Of a stretch of 64,000 nt of DNA, positions 24,912-36,358 are shown piece after piece. A program made the position numbers and the translations under genes. Each line of letters begins with the position of its first letter. The first letter of the stretch is position 1. Source of the DNA: Callorhinus ursinus. Lineage: Eukaryota; Chordata; Mammalia; Carnivora; Otariidae. The stretch spans positions 2,574,728-2,638,727 of the forward strand of contig NW_020312935.1 in NCBI RefSeq assembly GCF_003265705.1, read 5' to 3'. The notes below the pieces were generated by a model. That model saw only the letters and a program-made list of their open reading frames with translations. It had not been told where the DNA came from and did no database searches.

Positions 24912-25400
24912 AATACAGGTTTCCCCCACTACTGGAAAATAAAACACTCCTATGGAAACTTTCATAAACCAAAATGGCATAAAGCGAAGAAGCAATTACC
25001 ATTAATTTACATGGAAAATTTTTTGAGCATTTCCAGAGCCAAAAAAAAAAAAAAAAAAAAGCCTCTCTTAGGCTTTTCTGATACTTAGGACACATCTTGC
25101 TAACAGATGCACAAAATAAATCAAGATAAAGCACACATGCTCACGGATGCAGTTCAAATCTATGGTGGCTTAATGCTGAGATGCTGAATGTAGTTCCCAG
25201 GGAAGGAGCTTGGTGGTGCCACTCTTGCTGCTTAGGGGTATGTGCTGGCTGCAAAACAAATGCTGAACGCCATTTTTGCGTTTTCCCTTTTTTCATAAAA
25301 GCGAACATCCTCTTCATATTTCTTTCGGTTAGCGAAAACAGGCACTAATCCAAGTCTTTAGTAAAATCAAAGTGGCATAACACAAACTTTAGAAAAGCAG
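24912..25400. mobile_element. Ancient non-autonomous DNA transposon-like element
   Basis: The left end 'caggtttcccccactac' is followed by 'ccaaaatggcataaagcgaagaag'. The right part 'gccatttttgcgttttccc' and 'ataaaagcgaac' up to 'aagtggcataacacaaac' repeats the same vocabulary in inverted form. This fits an old mammalian terminal-inverted-repeat element; the family name was not recalled. An A-run of about 20 interrupts it at about 25,041-25,060. Confidence 0.5.
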
Positions 25401-26324
25401 TTTCAATCATTAAGAATTATTCTATTCCTTCTTACCTACTTCCTCACTAAAAATCTAACTAAAATCATGTTCCTCCAATGTTCCACTCCAAACTAGGGCT
25501 GAAGCTCTTATATATAATCAGCATTAGCAGAGCTGTGGCCTACACATGGATCCTTCTTAGTCACTTGATTCTAACGCTTGCTATCTTAATTCTTCATTTT
25601 TTACAAATTAAAATCTTTTACAATACTACCCTTGCCCAGTCATTATTATTCTTTATCTTTAAGTTCAATTATCCAGTAAAGAGTGAAAACTTCTCTACCT
25701 TCTTTCTTCTTACTGGATATACCTGCATATTTCAGTTAGTTAATAAATGCTGGCAGGATATGAGATTTAGGTTTAACTCTTCATCTGTAGATTCTTACTA
25801 CAGGCCTTTTGCTAAAAACTTCCAAAGACATCACTGAATCCATTACTGCCAACTCTACCTTACTTTTGTCCCTCTGTAATTAGGTTTGTCTATTTCTTTG
25901 TACTTCCTTTAGAATATAAAAATATAGGAATTAGCCCTATACCAAAAAATAAAGTTACCAAAGACACATGATCACAAGTATCTCTCTAGGTAAGTGATCT
26001 TATAATGTAAAAGTAATGAAAATGGACAGACGGGAAAAAAAGTCACAATCACCTCTGAAGGTTTAAATACAAAAATAATAATATATCAGGGAAGATCCCA
26101 CCAGTTTAGGGAACATTCCTCAAATATAATCTGAAATTCTACACTATAGCAAACAGCTAAAGCTCTGACCAACTGCTGAAAACATCTAGTCTGTTCCCTT
26201 CTCAGATAAAGTTTCTCAATTTTCTGTACGAAAACATCATTAAAATTATACTAATTGATGAAAAGGAAGAAGAGAATGTGAACTTCTCAACAATTAAAAT
26301 ATAAACACTTAAAAAACCAATTTA
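25401..26324. other. No recognisable feature
   Basis: AT-rich unique-looking sequence. The 119-codon open frame at 25,478-25,837 has the hydrophobic, low-complexity look of a chance frame. Confidence 0.5.
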
Positions 26325-26530
26325 AAGTACAAGCTTTCAAATCAAACATACCTGGACTTGAATATTGGTTCTATTGACTACTTACAAGTTCTTGAACAGC
26401 CTAAAAGTTATTCTATAATTATGACAACTTCTACTTTGTAGGGTTGTTGTGATTGAATAAAATGTCATAGGTAAAGCACTCAGCACAGTGCTTGTCAAAG
26501 AGCAAATAAATATTAAAGTGATAATTATTA
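26325..26530 (+). repeat. MIR SINE
   Basis: The order of MIR blocks is kept: 'caaatcaaacatacctggacttgaat' position, then 'ggttgttgtgattgaataaaatg', 'gtaaagcactcagcacagtgc' and 'gcaaataaatattaaag'. Sense orientation. Confidence 0.75.
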
Positions 26531-27326
26531 CTGAAAAGATTTTCCTTTAATGGAGGGACCTATCTGATAATGTAAATATAATATTCATTTTATATGACTT
26601 GTTTTATAATAATAAAGTAACATTCCATATAGGAGAGCAAATACATCACTTTCAACCTTTTGACAATTTAAAATTAACTTAAAGAATAAATATTATTGGG
26701 CTTTCAATACTGAAGATGTACTGACTTCACAATTTGATGTAAAATTTCACATATGCCCTCTGCTCAAAATAGAAAACATAGTAGAAAAAATATAAATATG
26801 GATAACTAAAAATAAAAGTCATAAATAAGCTTATAAGTTATGGAGCAGAATGGAAAGAGAAATGCAAAACTGTGTGCAGTGCTGAGGCTATTGGACTCTG
26901 GAGAGAAACAGTGGTAGCAAGAGGTCAGTCTACTGCAGGGTACATAGGTTTGACAGAGACAAGGAAGACACAGGTTTATGGCTTGACACTGGGGGAATGG
27001 TGTGGGGTTTTCCCCATCCCCATGAAAGATGGTTCAGTGGTTGAATCTGTGTAACTTCTAAATATCACTCTGGGCTGAACACCAAATTGTCATTATAAGA
27101 TCTATGTCTGGACAGGAGCTTTGGGGAGCCAGATGCAGGTAAATGAAAGATCATCACAGGGAGGAATGAACAGAGTCAAAAAGAAAGAACAAAACACTCT
27201 AAAACCTCTCACTCAAAATAGGCCTGCAAACCAAAATTCACAGAAATCTAATTTTAACAAGGATATCCAACAAATCAAGTCGGAAAACAAATTCACTCTA
27301 CATAAAATTAATTCTACTGTAACAGT
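26531..27326. other. No recognisable feature
   Basis: Unique-looking sequence, slightly richer in G+C at 26,850-27,150; no gene or repeat assigned. Confidence 0.45.
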
Positions 27327-27340
27327 TTGATAGACTTTCA

Positions 27341-27509
27341 ATTTTTTAAAAAATTTATTTGAGAGAGAGAGAGAGCATGGAGGAAGAGTGAGAGGAAGAA
27401 GAAGACTCCTCGCTGAGCAGAGAGCCTGACGTGGGGCTTGATTCCAGGACTGTGAGATCATGACCTGAGCCAAAGGCAGACACTTAATTGGCTGAGACAC
27501 CCAGAAACC
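27341..27509 (-). mobile_element. CAN SINE, diverged
   Basis: Minus-strand CAN SINE ('gatcatgacctgagcc', 'cttaattggctgagacaccc'). An imperfect flanking repeat TGATAGACTTTCAA / TGAAAGACTTTAAG lies at about 27,328-27,341 and 27,511-27,524. It is more mutated than its neighbour at 27,546. Confidence 0.88.
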
Positions 27510-27545
27510 TCTGAAAGACTTTAAGTATTAGAACATTCAGTATGT

Positions 27546-27737
27546 GGGGCGCCTGGGTGGCTCAGTCGTAAAGCATCTGTCTTTGGCTCAGGTCATGATC
27601 CCAGGGTCCTGGGATCAAGCCCTGCATCGGGCTCCCTGCTCTGCGGGAAGCCTGCTTTTCCCTCTCCCGTTCCCCCTGCTTGTGTTCCCTCTCTCGCTGT
27701 GTCTCTCTCTGTCAAATAAATAAATCTTAAAAAAAAA
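27546..27737 (+). mobile_element. CAN SINE, young-looking
   Basis: Near-consensus plus-strand copy starting GGGGCGCCTGGGTGGCTCAG, with A/B-box tRNA-like head, CT-rich tail, (AAAT)n and A-run. Target-site duplication AACATTCAGTATGT (27,532-27,545) / AACATTCAGAATGT (27,738-27,751), 13 of 14 identical. Confidence 0.96.
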
Positions 27738-27751
27738 AACATTCAGAATGT

Positions 27752-28970
27752 TTGAAGGCATAAATAAAGAAATAATTTCTTACAAAAAATAAATTATAAA
27801 ATGAAAGAGTCAGGAATAAAATAAGAATAGGTAGATGTGGGAAAAAAAGGAGTGAAAATATAGTCACTGAAACAAACTCAATAGCATGGATAAACTCTAG
27901 ACTGGATCTTGTATACAAAACCCTAAGGAATCAATAACAAAAAGCTATTAGATCTATTAAGTGAATTTATCAAGGTTGCAGAATATGATACCAATATATA
28001 AAAATATAAAAATCAGTTTTATCTCTATATACCACCAAAGTACACAGAAAAATTTAAAAATAAAGTAAACAATTCCATTTACAATAGCATCAACAAGATT
28101 AAAATATTTAGGAACAATGTAACAATAAAAAGCAGACTAAAACTTATAAAATTGTTGAAAAAGTTTTTAAAGACCTAGTGGAAATACATCCAATGGTCAT
28201 GGACCAGAAGACTTAATACTGCTAAAATGGCAATACTACCCAAATTGATCTGCAGAGTCATCCCAATGCCTAGCAAAATCCCAGATGCTGTTTTGCAGAA
28301 ATTAACAAGCTGATCCTAAAATTCATACAGAAATGCAAGGAATCCTGAATAACCAGAACAATCTTGAAAAAGAAATATAAAGCTGTATAGCTCATACTTT
28401 CTGACTTCAAAACTTCCTACAAAGCTACAATAATTAAGACTGGGTGGTACTGGCATAAAAACAGATATACAGATCAATAAAATAGCATTAAGATCCCAGA
28501 AATAAACCTGTATGTTTATAATCAGTTGGTTTTCAATAAGGGTGTCAAAATAAATCAATGGGGAAAAGAATACCTTTCCAACAAATTTTGCTTTGACAAA
28601 GGGAGATCCACATGCCAAAGATGAAGCCCCTACCTTGTACTATATAAAAAAATTAAGCAAAGACCTAAATATAGGAGCAAAAACTATAAAACTCTTAGAA
28701 GAAAACACAAGAGTAAATATTTGTGACCTTGGTCTCAGCAATGATTTTTTAGATAATCAAATAAAAGCACAAGCAATAAAAGAAAAGTCTGATAAATTGG
28801 ACTTCATCAAATTTGAAAACTTCTGTACTTCAAAGGTCACCATCAAGAAAGTAAGAAGACAAGCTATAGAAAGGGAGAAAGTATGTGCAAATCAGGTATC
28901 TCATATAGAATATATATTCAAATGTGTAAAAAACACATAAAACTCAATAATAAGACTAAAAACCAACTTA
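27752..28970 (+). mobile_element. Old L1, ORF2 RT to C-terminal part
   Basis: Degenerate plus-strand L1 ORF2. Recognisable are 'caatcaacaatg'-type RT-downstream sequence near 28,090, 'ctaaaatggcaatactaccc' near 28,220, and 'actgggtggtactggcataaaaacag' region near 28,440. A remnant open frame at 28,593-28,940 keeps ORF2 C-terminal features (K-rich, 'LDFIKFENFC'). A SINE at 28,985 interrupts it. Confidence 0.8.
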
Positions 28971-28984
28971 AAAAATAGGTAAAA

Positions 28985-29177
28985 GAGGGGCATGTCAGTG
29001 GCTCAGACGGTTAAGCATTTGACTCTTGATTTCAGCTCAGGTCATGATCTCAGGGCCATGGGACTGAGCCAGTGTTGGACTCTGCACTCAGTGAGGAGTC
29101 TGCTTGAGCTTCTTTCTCTCTCTGCCCCTTCCCACTGCATACACACATTCTCTCTAATAAACAAATCAATCTTAAAA
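28985..29177 (+). mobile_element. CAN SINE, older
   Basis: Plus-strand SINE with a mutated head ('gtcagtggctcagacgg') and 'gctcaggtcatgatctcag'. Target-site duplication AAAAATAGGTAAAA at 28,971-28,984 and 29,178-29,191 (perfect). It split the L1 that resumes on the right. Confidence 0.95.
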
Positions 29178-30110
29178 AAAAATAGGTAAAATATTTAAAA
29201 TTAAAATTCCTCCAAAGAACATATAGAAATGACAATAAGCATATGAAAAGATGCTCATTATTTATTAAGAAAATGCAAACCAAAACCACACTGAGATGCC
29301 ATTTCATAACCACTAGGATAATTATAATAAAAAGAGACAATGAGTATTAGTAAAAATGTGGAAATATTAGAACCCCCATACATTGCTGGTGGAATTGTAC
29401 AATATTGCAGTCACCTTTGTCAGTTCTTCAGAATGTTAAACAATAGAGTTTGCAGTATGATCCAGCCCAACAATTCCACTCCTAGGAATATACCCAAGAG
29501 AATGAAAATATATAATCACACAAAAACATGTATATGAAAACATTTTCACAATAGTCATTGAATAGGTGAACTTTATAGCATGGAATTATATCTCAGTAAA
29601 GTGTTTGCAAAATGCCTGAGGATAGGACTGACTTGTAAATTGGTACAACCATTTTCAAGAACAATTTGGTAACATCTAATAAGGTTATATATACACAAAT
29701 AGCCAGTAATTCTACTCTTAAGTATATAGCCAGGCAAAATGTCTTATATGTGAGCACAAGGAGGCAGGTCCAAGAATGTTTGCTGTAGCATTGTTTTTAA
29801 TAGTTAAAAAAAGAGAAACTATCAAAATGTTTATGAAGAGATAAATGGATAAAATGGGGCATATTCTTACAAAATAAAATACTATATAAAATGTATCAAT
29901 GAAATTAAATGTCAGAAATAGGATGCTGAGGAAAAAAGCAAATTGCAGATAACATGCTGTGTGATACCATTTATAGTTCAAAAACATGCTACATGATATC
30001 ACATGCCACTTTTGGATACATAAATATGTAATAATAATGTTAAAATTTCTTAAGCATAAAACCCACTAACTTCAAGGTATGAATTACTTCTGAGAAGGAA
30101 CATAATGGGA
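29178..30110 (+). mobile_element. Old L1 3' end(s)
   Basis: Continuation of the L1 after the SINE: 'accacactgagatgccatttc', 'cattgctggtggaattgtac' and 'caattccactcctaggaatat'. From about 29,560 a second, differently aged L1 3' stretch repeats part of this region ('ccagtaattctactcttaag', 'gatgctgaggaaaaaagcaa'). Confidence 0.65.
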
Positions 30111-30934
30111 TTTGGGATACATGGATTGTATCTATAATGTGTCATTATTACTATTTAATAATTCTATAGCAATCATACAAAATGATAAGAACTTATTAAC
30201 CTGTATAATAGGCATAAGGGTATTGCTTTTATTAGTGTCTGTCTTTTTTTTTAGTATGTTTAAAATACATTTTAACACACACAAAAATGTCATGATCCCA
30301 TAAATTTTAAGTTTCCCGAAGCAGTAAATTTCCTCAAAAGGATTTTTCTGTTTTTCAATCAATATATCAAGGGCAAATATTACTTACTTGAGCCTGCATT
30401 AAAGTACCACTAAAAGTCAAAGGACTTATTTAGTCAAAATGTTAAATTTTTTAAAAAGATGAAATTACTATGCATGAATTCAAACACTTTGAAAATCAGA
30501 TGCTCTCTGACCTTCCCACTAAGTGTCACCTGACAAGGTCATTGTTTCAAAAAATATAATAATTATTCAGGAATGAGAGAGAGCATTCAGTGGGGTATTC
30601 TCCCTACTGTTTCCTCAGTAGAAATCACAAAAATGACAACTGTAATTAAATCTTTTAAAAAAATTACCTATGAGTTTAAGTCGGGATGAAAATTACTTCT
30701 AACCTTATGAACTTTCACACTGCACTGCACTAAAAGAAATTCTTGCAGTTTTCCTTTTTATCAGCAATGCATATGACAGCTAAATAAATAGGAACTCTTC
30801 ACTTTCGACCTTTCATAGCTATTCAAAAGAAGTAATTCTGTTTGCCATTATTCCACTTCCCAAAGATACAAATGAAGCAAGTATAATATTTAACACCAAG
30901 TTATCTCTTATCCAAAAGGGCTGAATGCTTTAAG
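30111..30934. other. No recognisable feature
   Basis: AT-rich unique-looking sequence with no supported gene or repeat. Confidence 0.45.
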
Positions 30935-31116
30935 AAAAACATTGCTACACATAAAGGGAATCATACAATATAGTCTTTTGTGACTGTCCTCTTTCACTTA
31001 GCATAATGTTTTCACTACTTCATTCTTTTTAGGGTCAAATAATGTTTCATTGTATGGATATATCACGGTTTATTTTTCCATTCATCAGTTCAAGGACATC
31101 TGGGTTATTTTCATTT

Positions 31117-31744
31117 AAAAAAAATAAAGTATTTTATTGGATGTGTTAAGTAACATAATTCTCAAATACTTTATCTTAGTATTTCAAAGCACTTGATAAT
31201 TGATACCTATATCATCTATCTAACTGGCATTACTGGAGTGTTTTATAGTTGTTGGAAATGAAGGAGAAAAATCTATTCTGACTTCCAGGGGTAAAACTTA
31301 AAAAGAATCCAGAATTACTGAGACTAAATTTCCTGGCTAAGTTACCCCTAAAAACTAAAACAGAATCATTTTGCCAGTATTTCATCTTTCATAATCTGTT
31401 AAGAGATTTTTAAGAAATTCAGGATCTGTTCCAGTACATAAATAGGGACAAACAGTTTCTGTAAAAGGATTGTTCAAAGTATAGAGAGGAGGCCTATTAT
31501 TCATATTATAAAAGGAAACCTCACCCTATTCATAGTCCAGAAACACACCAGTCTTACTGGGACTTACTACTGGCAGAAATTGGGTTCTCTTAGGGCCCAA
31601 TACAATGTAACTGCTCTCAATATAATGCCCAATTGTCCAGAACACACCTGGAAATAATAGCTGATTCCACCACTTCCTAAGAAGACAGTTTTGGTACATT
31701 TTCAATGTCTACCCAGGCTTATTTTCTACTTTTACCTCTCAGTA
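31117..31744 (-). pseudogene. B30.2/SPRY-domain processed pseudogene (TRIM/butyrophilin-like)
   Basis: The minus strand encodes 117 codons (31,735 to 31,385, stop 31,384-31,382) of a PRY-SPRY domain C-terminal half. Signature pieces are FWTIG, GPKRTQFLPVV, GVFLDYE and GEVSFYN. There are two in-frame stops, at 31,711-31,709 (where a Trp is expected) and 31,528-31,526 (in the LDYE-G position), but no frameshift. A 3' UTR of about 265 bp with an AATAAA signal near the end follows. Flanking repeats TATTTTCATTT (31,106-31,116) and TATTTTCACTT (31,745-31,755) match at 10 of 11. It is a 5'-truncated retrocopy inserted in the ancient L1. SPRY proteins are E3 ligases or receptors of the TRIM/BTN families; the parent gene was not identified. 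Confidence 0.85.
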
Positions 31745-31986
31745 TATTTTCACTTTTGACACTATTAGAAATGCTTGTAAGAATGTGGCATTTTATGTGT
31801 ACATATTTCCATTTCTCTTGGATATATTCCTAGGAGTAGAATTGCTGGGTAATATGATAATTCTGTGTAACATTTTGTCAAACTGCTTTCCAACGTGGCT
31901 GTGCCATTTACATGTACACTTGTAATATATGAAGGTTCCTATTATTCAACATCCTTGACAACATTTATTATTGTCTATTTTCTTTT

Positions 31987-32189
31987 TTTATTTTTTCAAA
32001 GATTTTATTTATTTTGAGAGAGAGAATGAGAGAGAGAGAGAGAGAGCGCACATGAGAGGGGGGAGGGTCAGAGGGAGAAGCAGACTCCCCGCTGCGCAGG
32101 GAGCCTGATGCGGGACTCGATCCTGGGACTCCAGGATCATGACCTGAGCTGAAGGCAGTCACTTAACCAACTGAGCCATCCAGGCGTCC
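31987..32189 (-). mobile_element. CAN SINE
   Basis: Minus-strand CAN SINE with (AG)n-rich tail complement. Target-site duplication CTATTTTCTTTT at 31,975-31,986 and 32,190-32,201, perfect. It interrupts the ancient antisense L1. Confidence 0.95.
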
Positions 32190-32343
32190 CTATTTTCTTT
32201 TAGATTTATTTATAGTAGGAATGAAGTGGTATCTTATCGTGGTTCCAATTTGAATTGTCTTAATGACTAATAATATTGAGTATCTTTTCACAGACTATTT
32301 GTATATCTTCTTTTGAAAAACTTCAAATCTTTTGGAGATTTTT

Positions 32344-33211
32344 TTATTAAATTTTTTATTGTTATGTTAATCACCATATATTACATTATTTGTTTTGGTG
32401 TAGTGTTCCATGATTCATTGTTTGTTCATAACACCCAGTGCTCCATGCAGAATGTGCCCTCCTTAATACCCATCACCAGGCTAACCCATCCCCCCACCCT
32501 CCTCCCCTCTAGAAACCTCAGTTTGTTTTTCAGAGTCCATCATCTCTCCTGGTTCGTCTCCCCCTCTGACTTACTCCCCTTCATTTTTCCTCTCCTGCTA
32601 TCTTCTTCTTTTTCTTTTTTCTTAAAATACGTTGCGTTATTTGTTTCAGAAGTACAGATCTGTGATTCAACAGTCTTACACATTTCACAGCGCTCACCGT
32701 AGCACATATCTTCCCCAATGTCTATCACCCAGCCACCCCATCCCTCCCACCCCCCACCACTCCAGCAACCCTCAGTTTGTTCCTGAGCTTAAGAATTCCT
32801 CATATCAGTGAGGTCATATGATACATGTCTTTCTCTGATTGACTTATTTCACTCAGCATAACACCCTCCAGTTCCATCCACGTCGTTGCAAATGGCAAGA
32901 TCTCATTCCTTTGATGGCTGCATAATATTCCATTGTGTATATATACCACATCTTCTTTATCCACTCATCTGTCGATGGACATCTTGGCTCTTTCCACAGT
33001 TTGGCTATTGTGGACATTATTGCTATAAACATTGGGGTGCACGTACCCCTTCGGGTCCCTACATTTGTATCTTTGGGGTAAATACCCAGTAGTGCAATTG
33101 CTGGATCGAATGGTAGCTCTAATTTCAACTGTTTGAGGAACCTCCATACTGTTTTCCAGAGTGGTTGCACCAGCTTGCATTCCCACCAACAGTGTAGGAG
33201 GGTTCCCCTTT
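32344..33211 (-). mobile_element. Young 5'-truncated L1 (0.87 kb)
   Basis: The minus strand carries the end of ORF2 and the whole 3' UTR of the young carnivore L1 family, nearly the same as 52,364-53,231. Target-site duplication TCTTTTGGAGATTTTT, 16 bp perfect, at 32,328-32,343 and 33,212-33,227. The ORF2 piece (about 33,207-32,800) keeps the start of the C-terminal block ([11 protein letters not shown]) and then loses frame through a one-base deletion in the A-run near 32,913. Not active. Confidence 0.95.
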
Positions 33212-34561
33212 TCTTTTGGAGATTTTTCAATGGGGTGGTTTGGTACTCCTTATTGCAATAATAGAGGTTTTTTTGTTTTTTGTTTTTTTTCCAAATATAT
33301 TATACATATCCCTTATGGGGTATGTGATGTGCAAATAATTTCTCCCATTCTGTGGGTGTCTTTCACTTTCTTGGCACAAACATTTAAAGCACAAAAGTTT
33401 TAGTTTTGAGGAATTCTATATTCATCTCTCTTTTTTTTGTCACTGTACGTTTGGTGACTAAGAAACCATTGACAAGCCCAAGGTTATCAATTTTTACTCC
33501 TGTTTTCTGCCAAGATTTCTAGCTCTTGACATTTAGGCATAAAATCTACTTTGAGTTATTTTTTATATATGGTTTGAGGCAGGGGCCAAATTTCACTCTT
33601 TTCCATGTGACACCTACTTCTCTTGGCACAATTTGTTGAAAACACTATTCTCCTCCCCCACTGAATTGTCTTTATCACAGTCAAAAATCAATTGGCCATA
33701 AATGCCAGAGTTTGTTTCTGGGATTTCATTTCTATTCATTTATTGTGTGTCCTTGTCAGTACCACAGTCTTGATTACCATAGCTTTGTAGTGAGTTTTAA
33801 ATTGGGCCCACACTGTAGGAACAAGTGTATAGAAAAACAATATATTTCTGTATATTCATCTTTTATCTTGTAACCTTGATGAACTCATTTAATAGATCTA
33901 ATGGGCTTTTTTTGTGCATTCTTGAGGATTTTTTAATACAAGATTGTGCCATTTGCAAAAGAGTTTTATATCTTTTCTTTTTCCAATGTGGACACCTTTT
34001 CTTCTTCTTTCTTAAACTTGCTAGAATTTCCAGTACAGTGTTAAATAGGAATGCTGAGAGTGGACAACCTCATCTTGTTCCTGACCATAGGTGGAAAGTA
34101 TTTATTCTTTCACCATTAAGTATGATGTTAGTTTTAACATCATTTAAATGTTAAGCTTAACATTTAACACCAAGTATGACAGTAGTTTTAGTCTTTCTAG
34201 GAATTTTTCCATTTCACCTTAGTTGTCTAATTCACTGATATAGAGTAGTTTATAGTACTACCTTAGATTAACTTTTTATTTCCTTTCTGTAGGTTCATTA
34301 GTGTTGTTCCCTCTTTCATTAATGATTTTAATCATCTGAATCTTTTTTCTTGTTAGTCAAGCTAACTTCTATTAATTTTGTTAATCTTTCTGAAGAATCA
34401 AATTTTGGTTTTGTTAATTTTCTCTATTATTTTTCTGTTCTGTATTTTTATTTATTTCTGCTCTACTTTTTATTATATTTTTTCTTCTGTTTCATTGTAT
34501 TTAGTTTGTTCTTTTCATCACTTCTTATGATGAGGTTATTTATTTCAGCTCTTTCTTCTTT

Positions 34562-34665
34562 CTTTTTCTTTTATTAAGGTAAACTCTATGCCCAATGTGG
34601 GGCTTGAACTCACAACCCCAAGATCAAGAGTCACATGCTCCACTGATTGAGCCAGCCAGGTGCCC
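34562..34665 (-). mobile_element. Short tRNA-Lys-related SINE
   Basis: About 104 bp. On the minus strand it reads from 'ggggcacctggctggctcaa' to 'aaccccacattgggcatag', the short, older carnivore SINE form. Target-site duplication CTCTTTCTTCTTT at 34,549-34,561 and 34,666-34,678. Inserted in the ancient L1. Confidence 0.88.
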
Positions 34666-35384
34666 CTCTTTCTTCTTTTTTTAAAATAGGCAACATACTA
34701 TAAGTTTCCACTGTAAGCACTGCTTTAGCTGCATCTCATAAATTTTCTATGTTTTGTTTTCATTTTCAATCATCTCAAAGTATTTCATAATTTCTTTTTT
34801 TCTTCAATTCATTGGTTACTTAAGAGTGTGTTTATTTTTCATGTATTTCTGAATCTCTCAAATTTCCTTTATGTGTTTTAAATTTTATTCCACTGTGTTG
34901 AGACACGTACTTCACATGGTTTCAATGATTTAAATTTATTGAGACTTGTTTTGTGGCATAGTATATGGCCTATTTTGGAGAATATTCCATATACATTTGA
35001 GAAGAATGCATATTTGGCTGTTGTTGAGTGGAATGATTATAGATGTCAGTTCCTATTACTTGGTATTGTCATTAGCTCTTCCATTTCCTTGTTGATCTTC
35101 TTCCTAGTTGTTCTATCAGTTACTAAGAGTGGGGTACAAAGTCTTTCATTTTTGAATGGTCTATTTCTTCAATTCTGTTAGTTGTTGTTTTGTGTATTTT
35201 GGGGTCTGTTATTAGTGCATATCTGTTTATAATTTTTGTATCATTGTAATAAATGGACATTTTATTATAAACTGTTCTGCTTTGACTCTAGTAACAATTT
35301 TTGTCTGAAAGTCTATTTTGTTATTAATATAGCCACTTCAGCTCTATTTTGTTCTGTTTCCATGGTATATATTTTTCCATCCAC

Positions 35385-36036
35385 CCCCCTTTTTTTCCTA
35401 ATTTACCCATCCTCCTATCAACTTCCCCTCTGGCAACCACCAGTTTCTGTGCTGGTTTTTGTCTTTTTTCTTTTTTTGTTCATTTTTTGGTATCTTAAAT
35501 TCCACATATAAGTGAAATCATATGGTATTCGTCTTTCTCTAACTTATTATTTCACTTAGCATTATATCCTCCAGGTTCATCCATGTTGTTGCAAATGGCA
35601 AGATTTCATTCTTTTTTATGGCTGCATAATGGTAAATAATGGTGCAATAAACATATGGGTGCATATATCTTTTCAAATCAGTGTTTTGTTTTCTTTGGAT
35701 AAATGTGCAGTAGTGGAATTTACTAGGTCATTTGGTATTTCTATTGTTAATTTTTTGAGAAACCTCCATACTGTTTTCCAAACTGGTTGCACCAATTTGC
35801 GTTTCCACCAACAGTGCAAGAAGGTTCTTTTTCTTCCACATCCTCACCAGTGCTTGTTATTTCTTGTTTTTGATTTCAACTATTCTGACAGGTGTAACTC
35901 ATTGTGGTTTTAATTTGCACACCCCTGATGATTAGTGATGTTGAGCATCTTTTCATGTCTCTATTGGCCATCTGTATGTCTTCTTTGGAAAAATGTCTGT
36001 TCATGTCTTCTGCCCTTTTTTTAAAAGTTTGTTTGT

Positions 36037-36075
<39 letters not shown>

Positions 36076-36358
36076 GTAGTCTCTACACCTAATGTGGGGC
36101 TCAAACTCATGACCCTAAGATCAAGAGCTGCATGCTCTTCTAAGCCAGTGAGGTTCCCCTCTTCTGCCCATTTTTTTAACTGAATTATTTGGGGTTTTTG
36201 GTGTTGAGTTGTATAAATTCTTTATATATTTGGATATTAATCCCTTATTGAATATAACATTTGCAAATATCTTCTTCCATTCAGTAGGTTACCTTTGGGG
36301 TTTGTCAATGGTTTCCTTCACTGCATAGAAACTTCTTATTTTGGTATAGTCCCAAAGA
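35385..36358 (-). mobile_element. L1 3' segment of a 5'-inverted (twin-primed) insertion
   Basis: Antisense L1 ORF2 C-terminal region and 3' UTR, e.g. plus-strand 'catactgttttccaaactgg', 'gatgattagtgatgttgagc' and 'gggtttgtcaatggtttcc'. Its L1-upstream end (right side, about 36,350) is at the 'ctttgggactataccaaaat' point of ORF2. The plus-oriented segment that follows ends at the same point of ORF2 (about 36,905). A SINE at 36,023 interrupts it. Confidence 0.75.
36023..36159 (-). mobile_element. Short tRNA-Lys-related SINE with long (ATTT)n
   Basis: Same short SINE type as at 34,562, with an expanded (TTTA)n tail complement at about 36,036-36,076. Flanking repeats TCTTCTGCCCTTTTTTT (from 36,006) and TCTTCTGCCCATTTTTTT (from 36,160). 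It sits inside the twin-primed L1 and is therefore younger than it. Confidence 0.88.

Noticed and set aside
25478..25837. 119-codon hydrophobic frame
   Set aside because: AT-rich with biased composition, no known domain and no supporting signals; taken as chance.
27546..27620. tRNA-Lys gene
   Set aside because: The tRNA-like head belongs to a CAN SINE with SINE tail and target-site repeats.
28593..28940. 115-codon frame as a novel gene
   Set aside because: It reads as the C-terminal part of an old L1 ORF2 and lies in continuous L1 sequence.
32313..32702. 129-codon plus-strand frame as a gene
   Set aside because: It is antisense to a young L1 3' UTR; the same frame recurs in other copies of that UTR.
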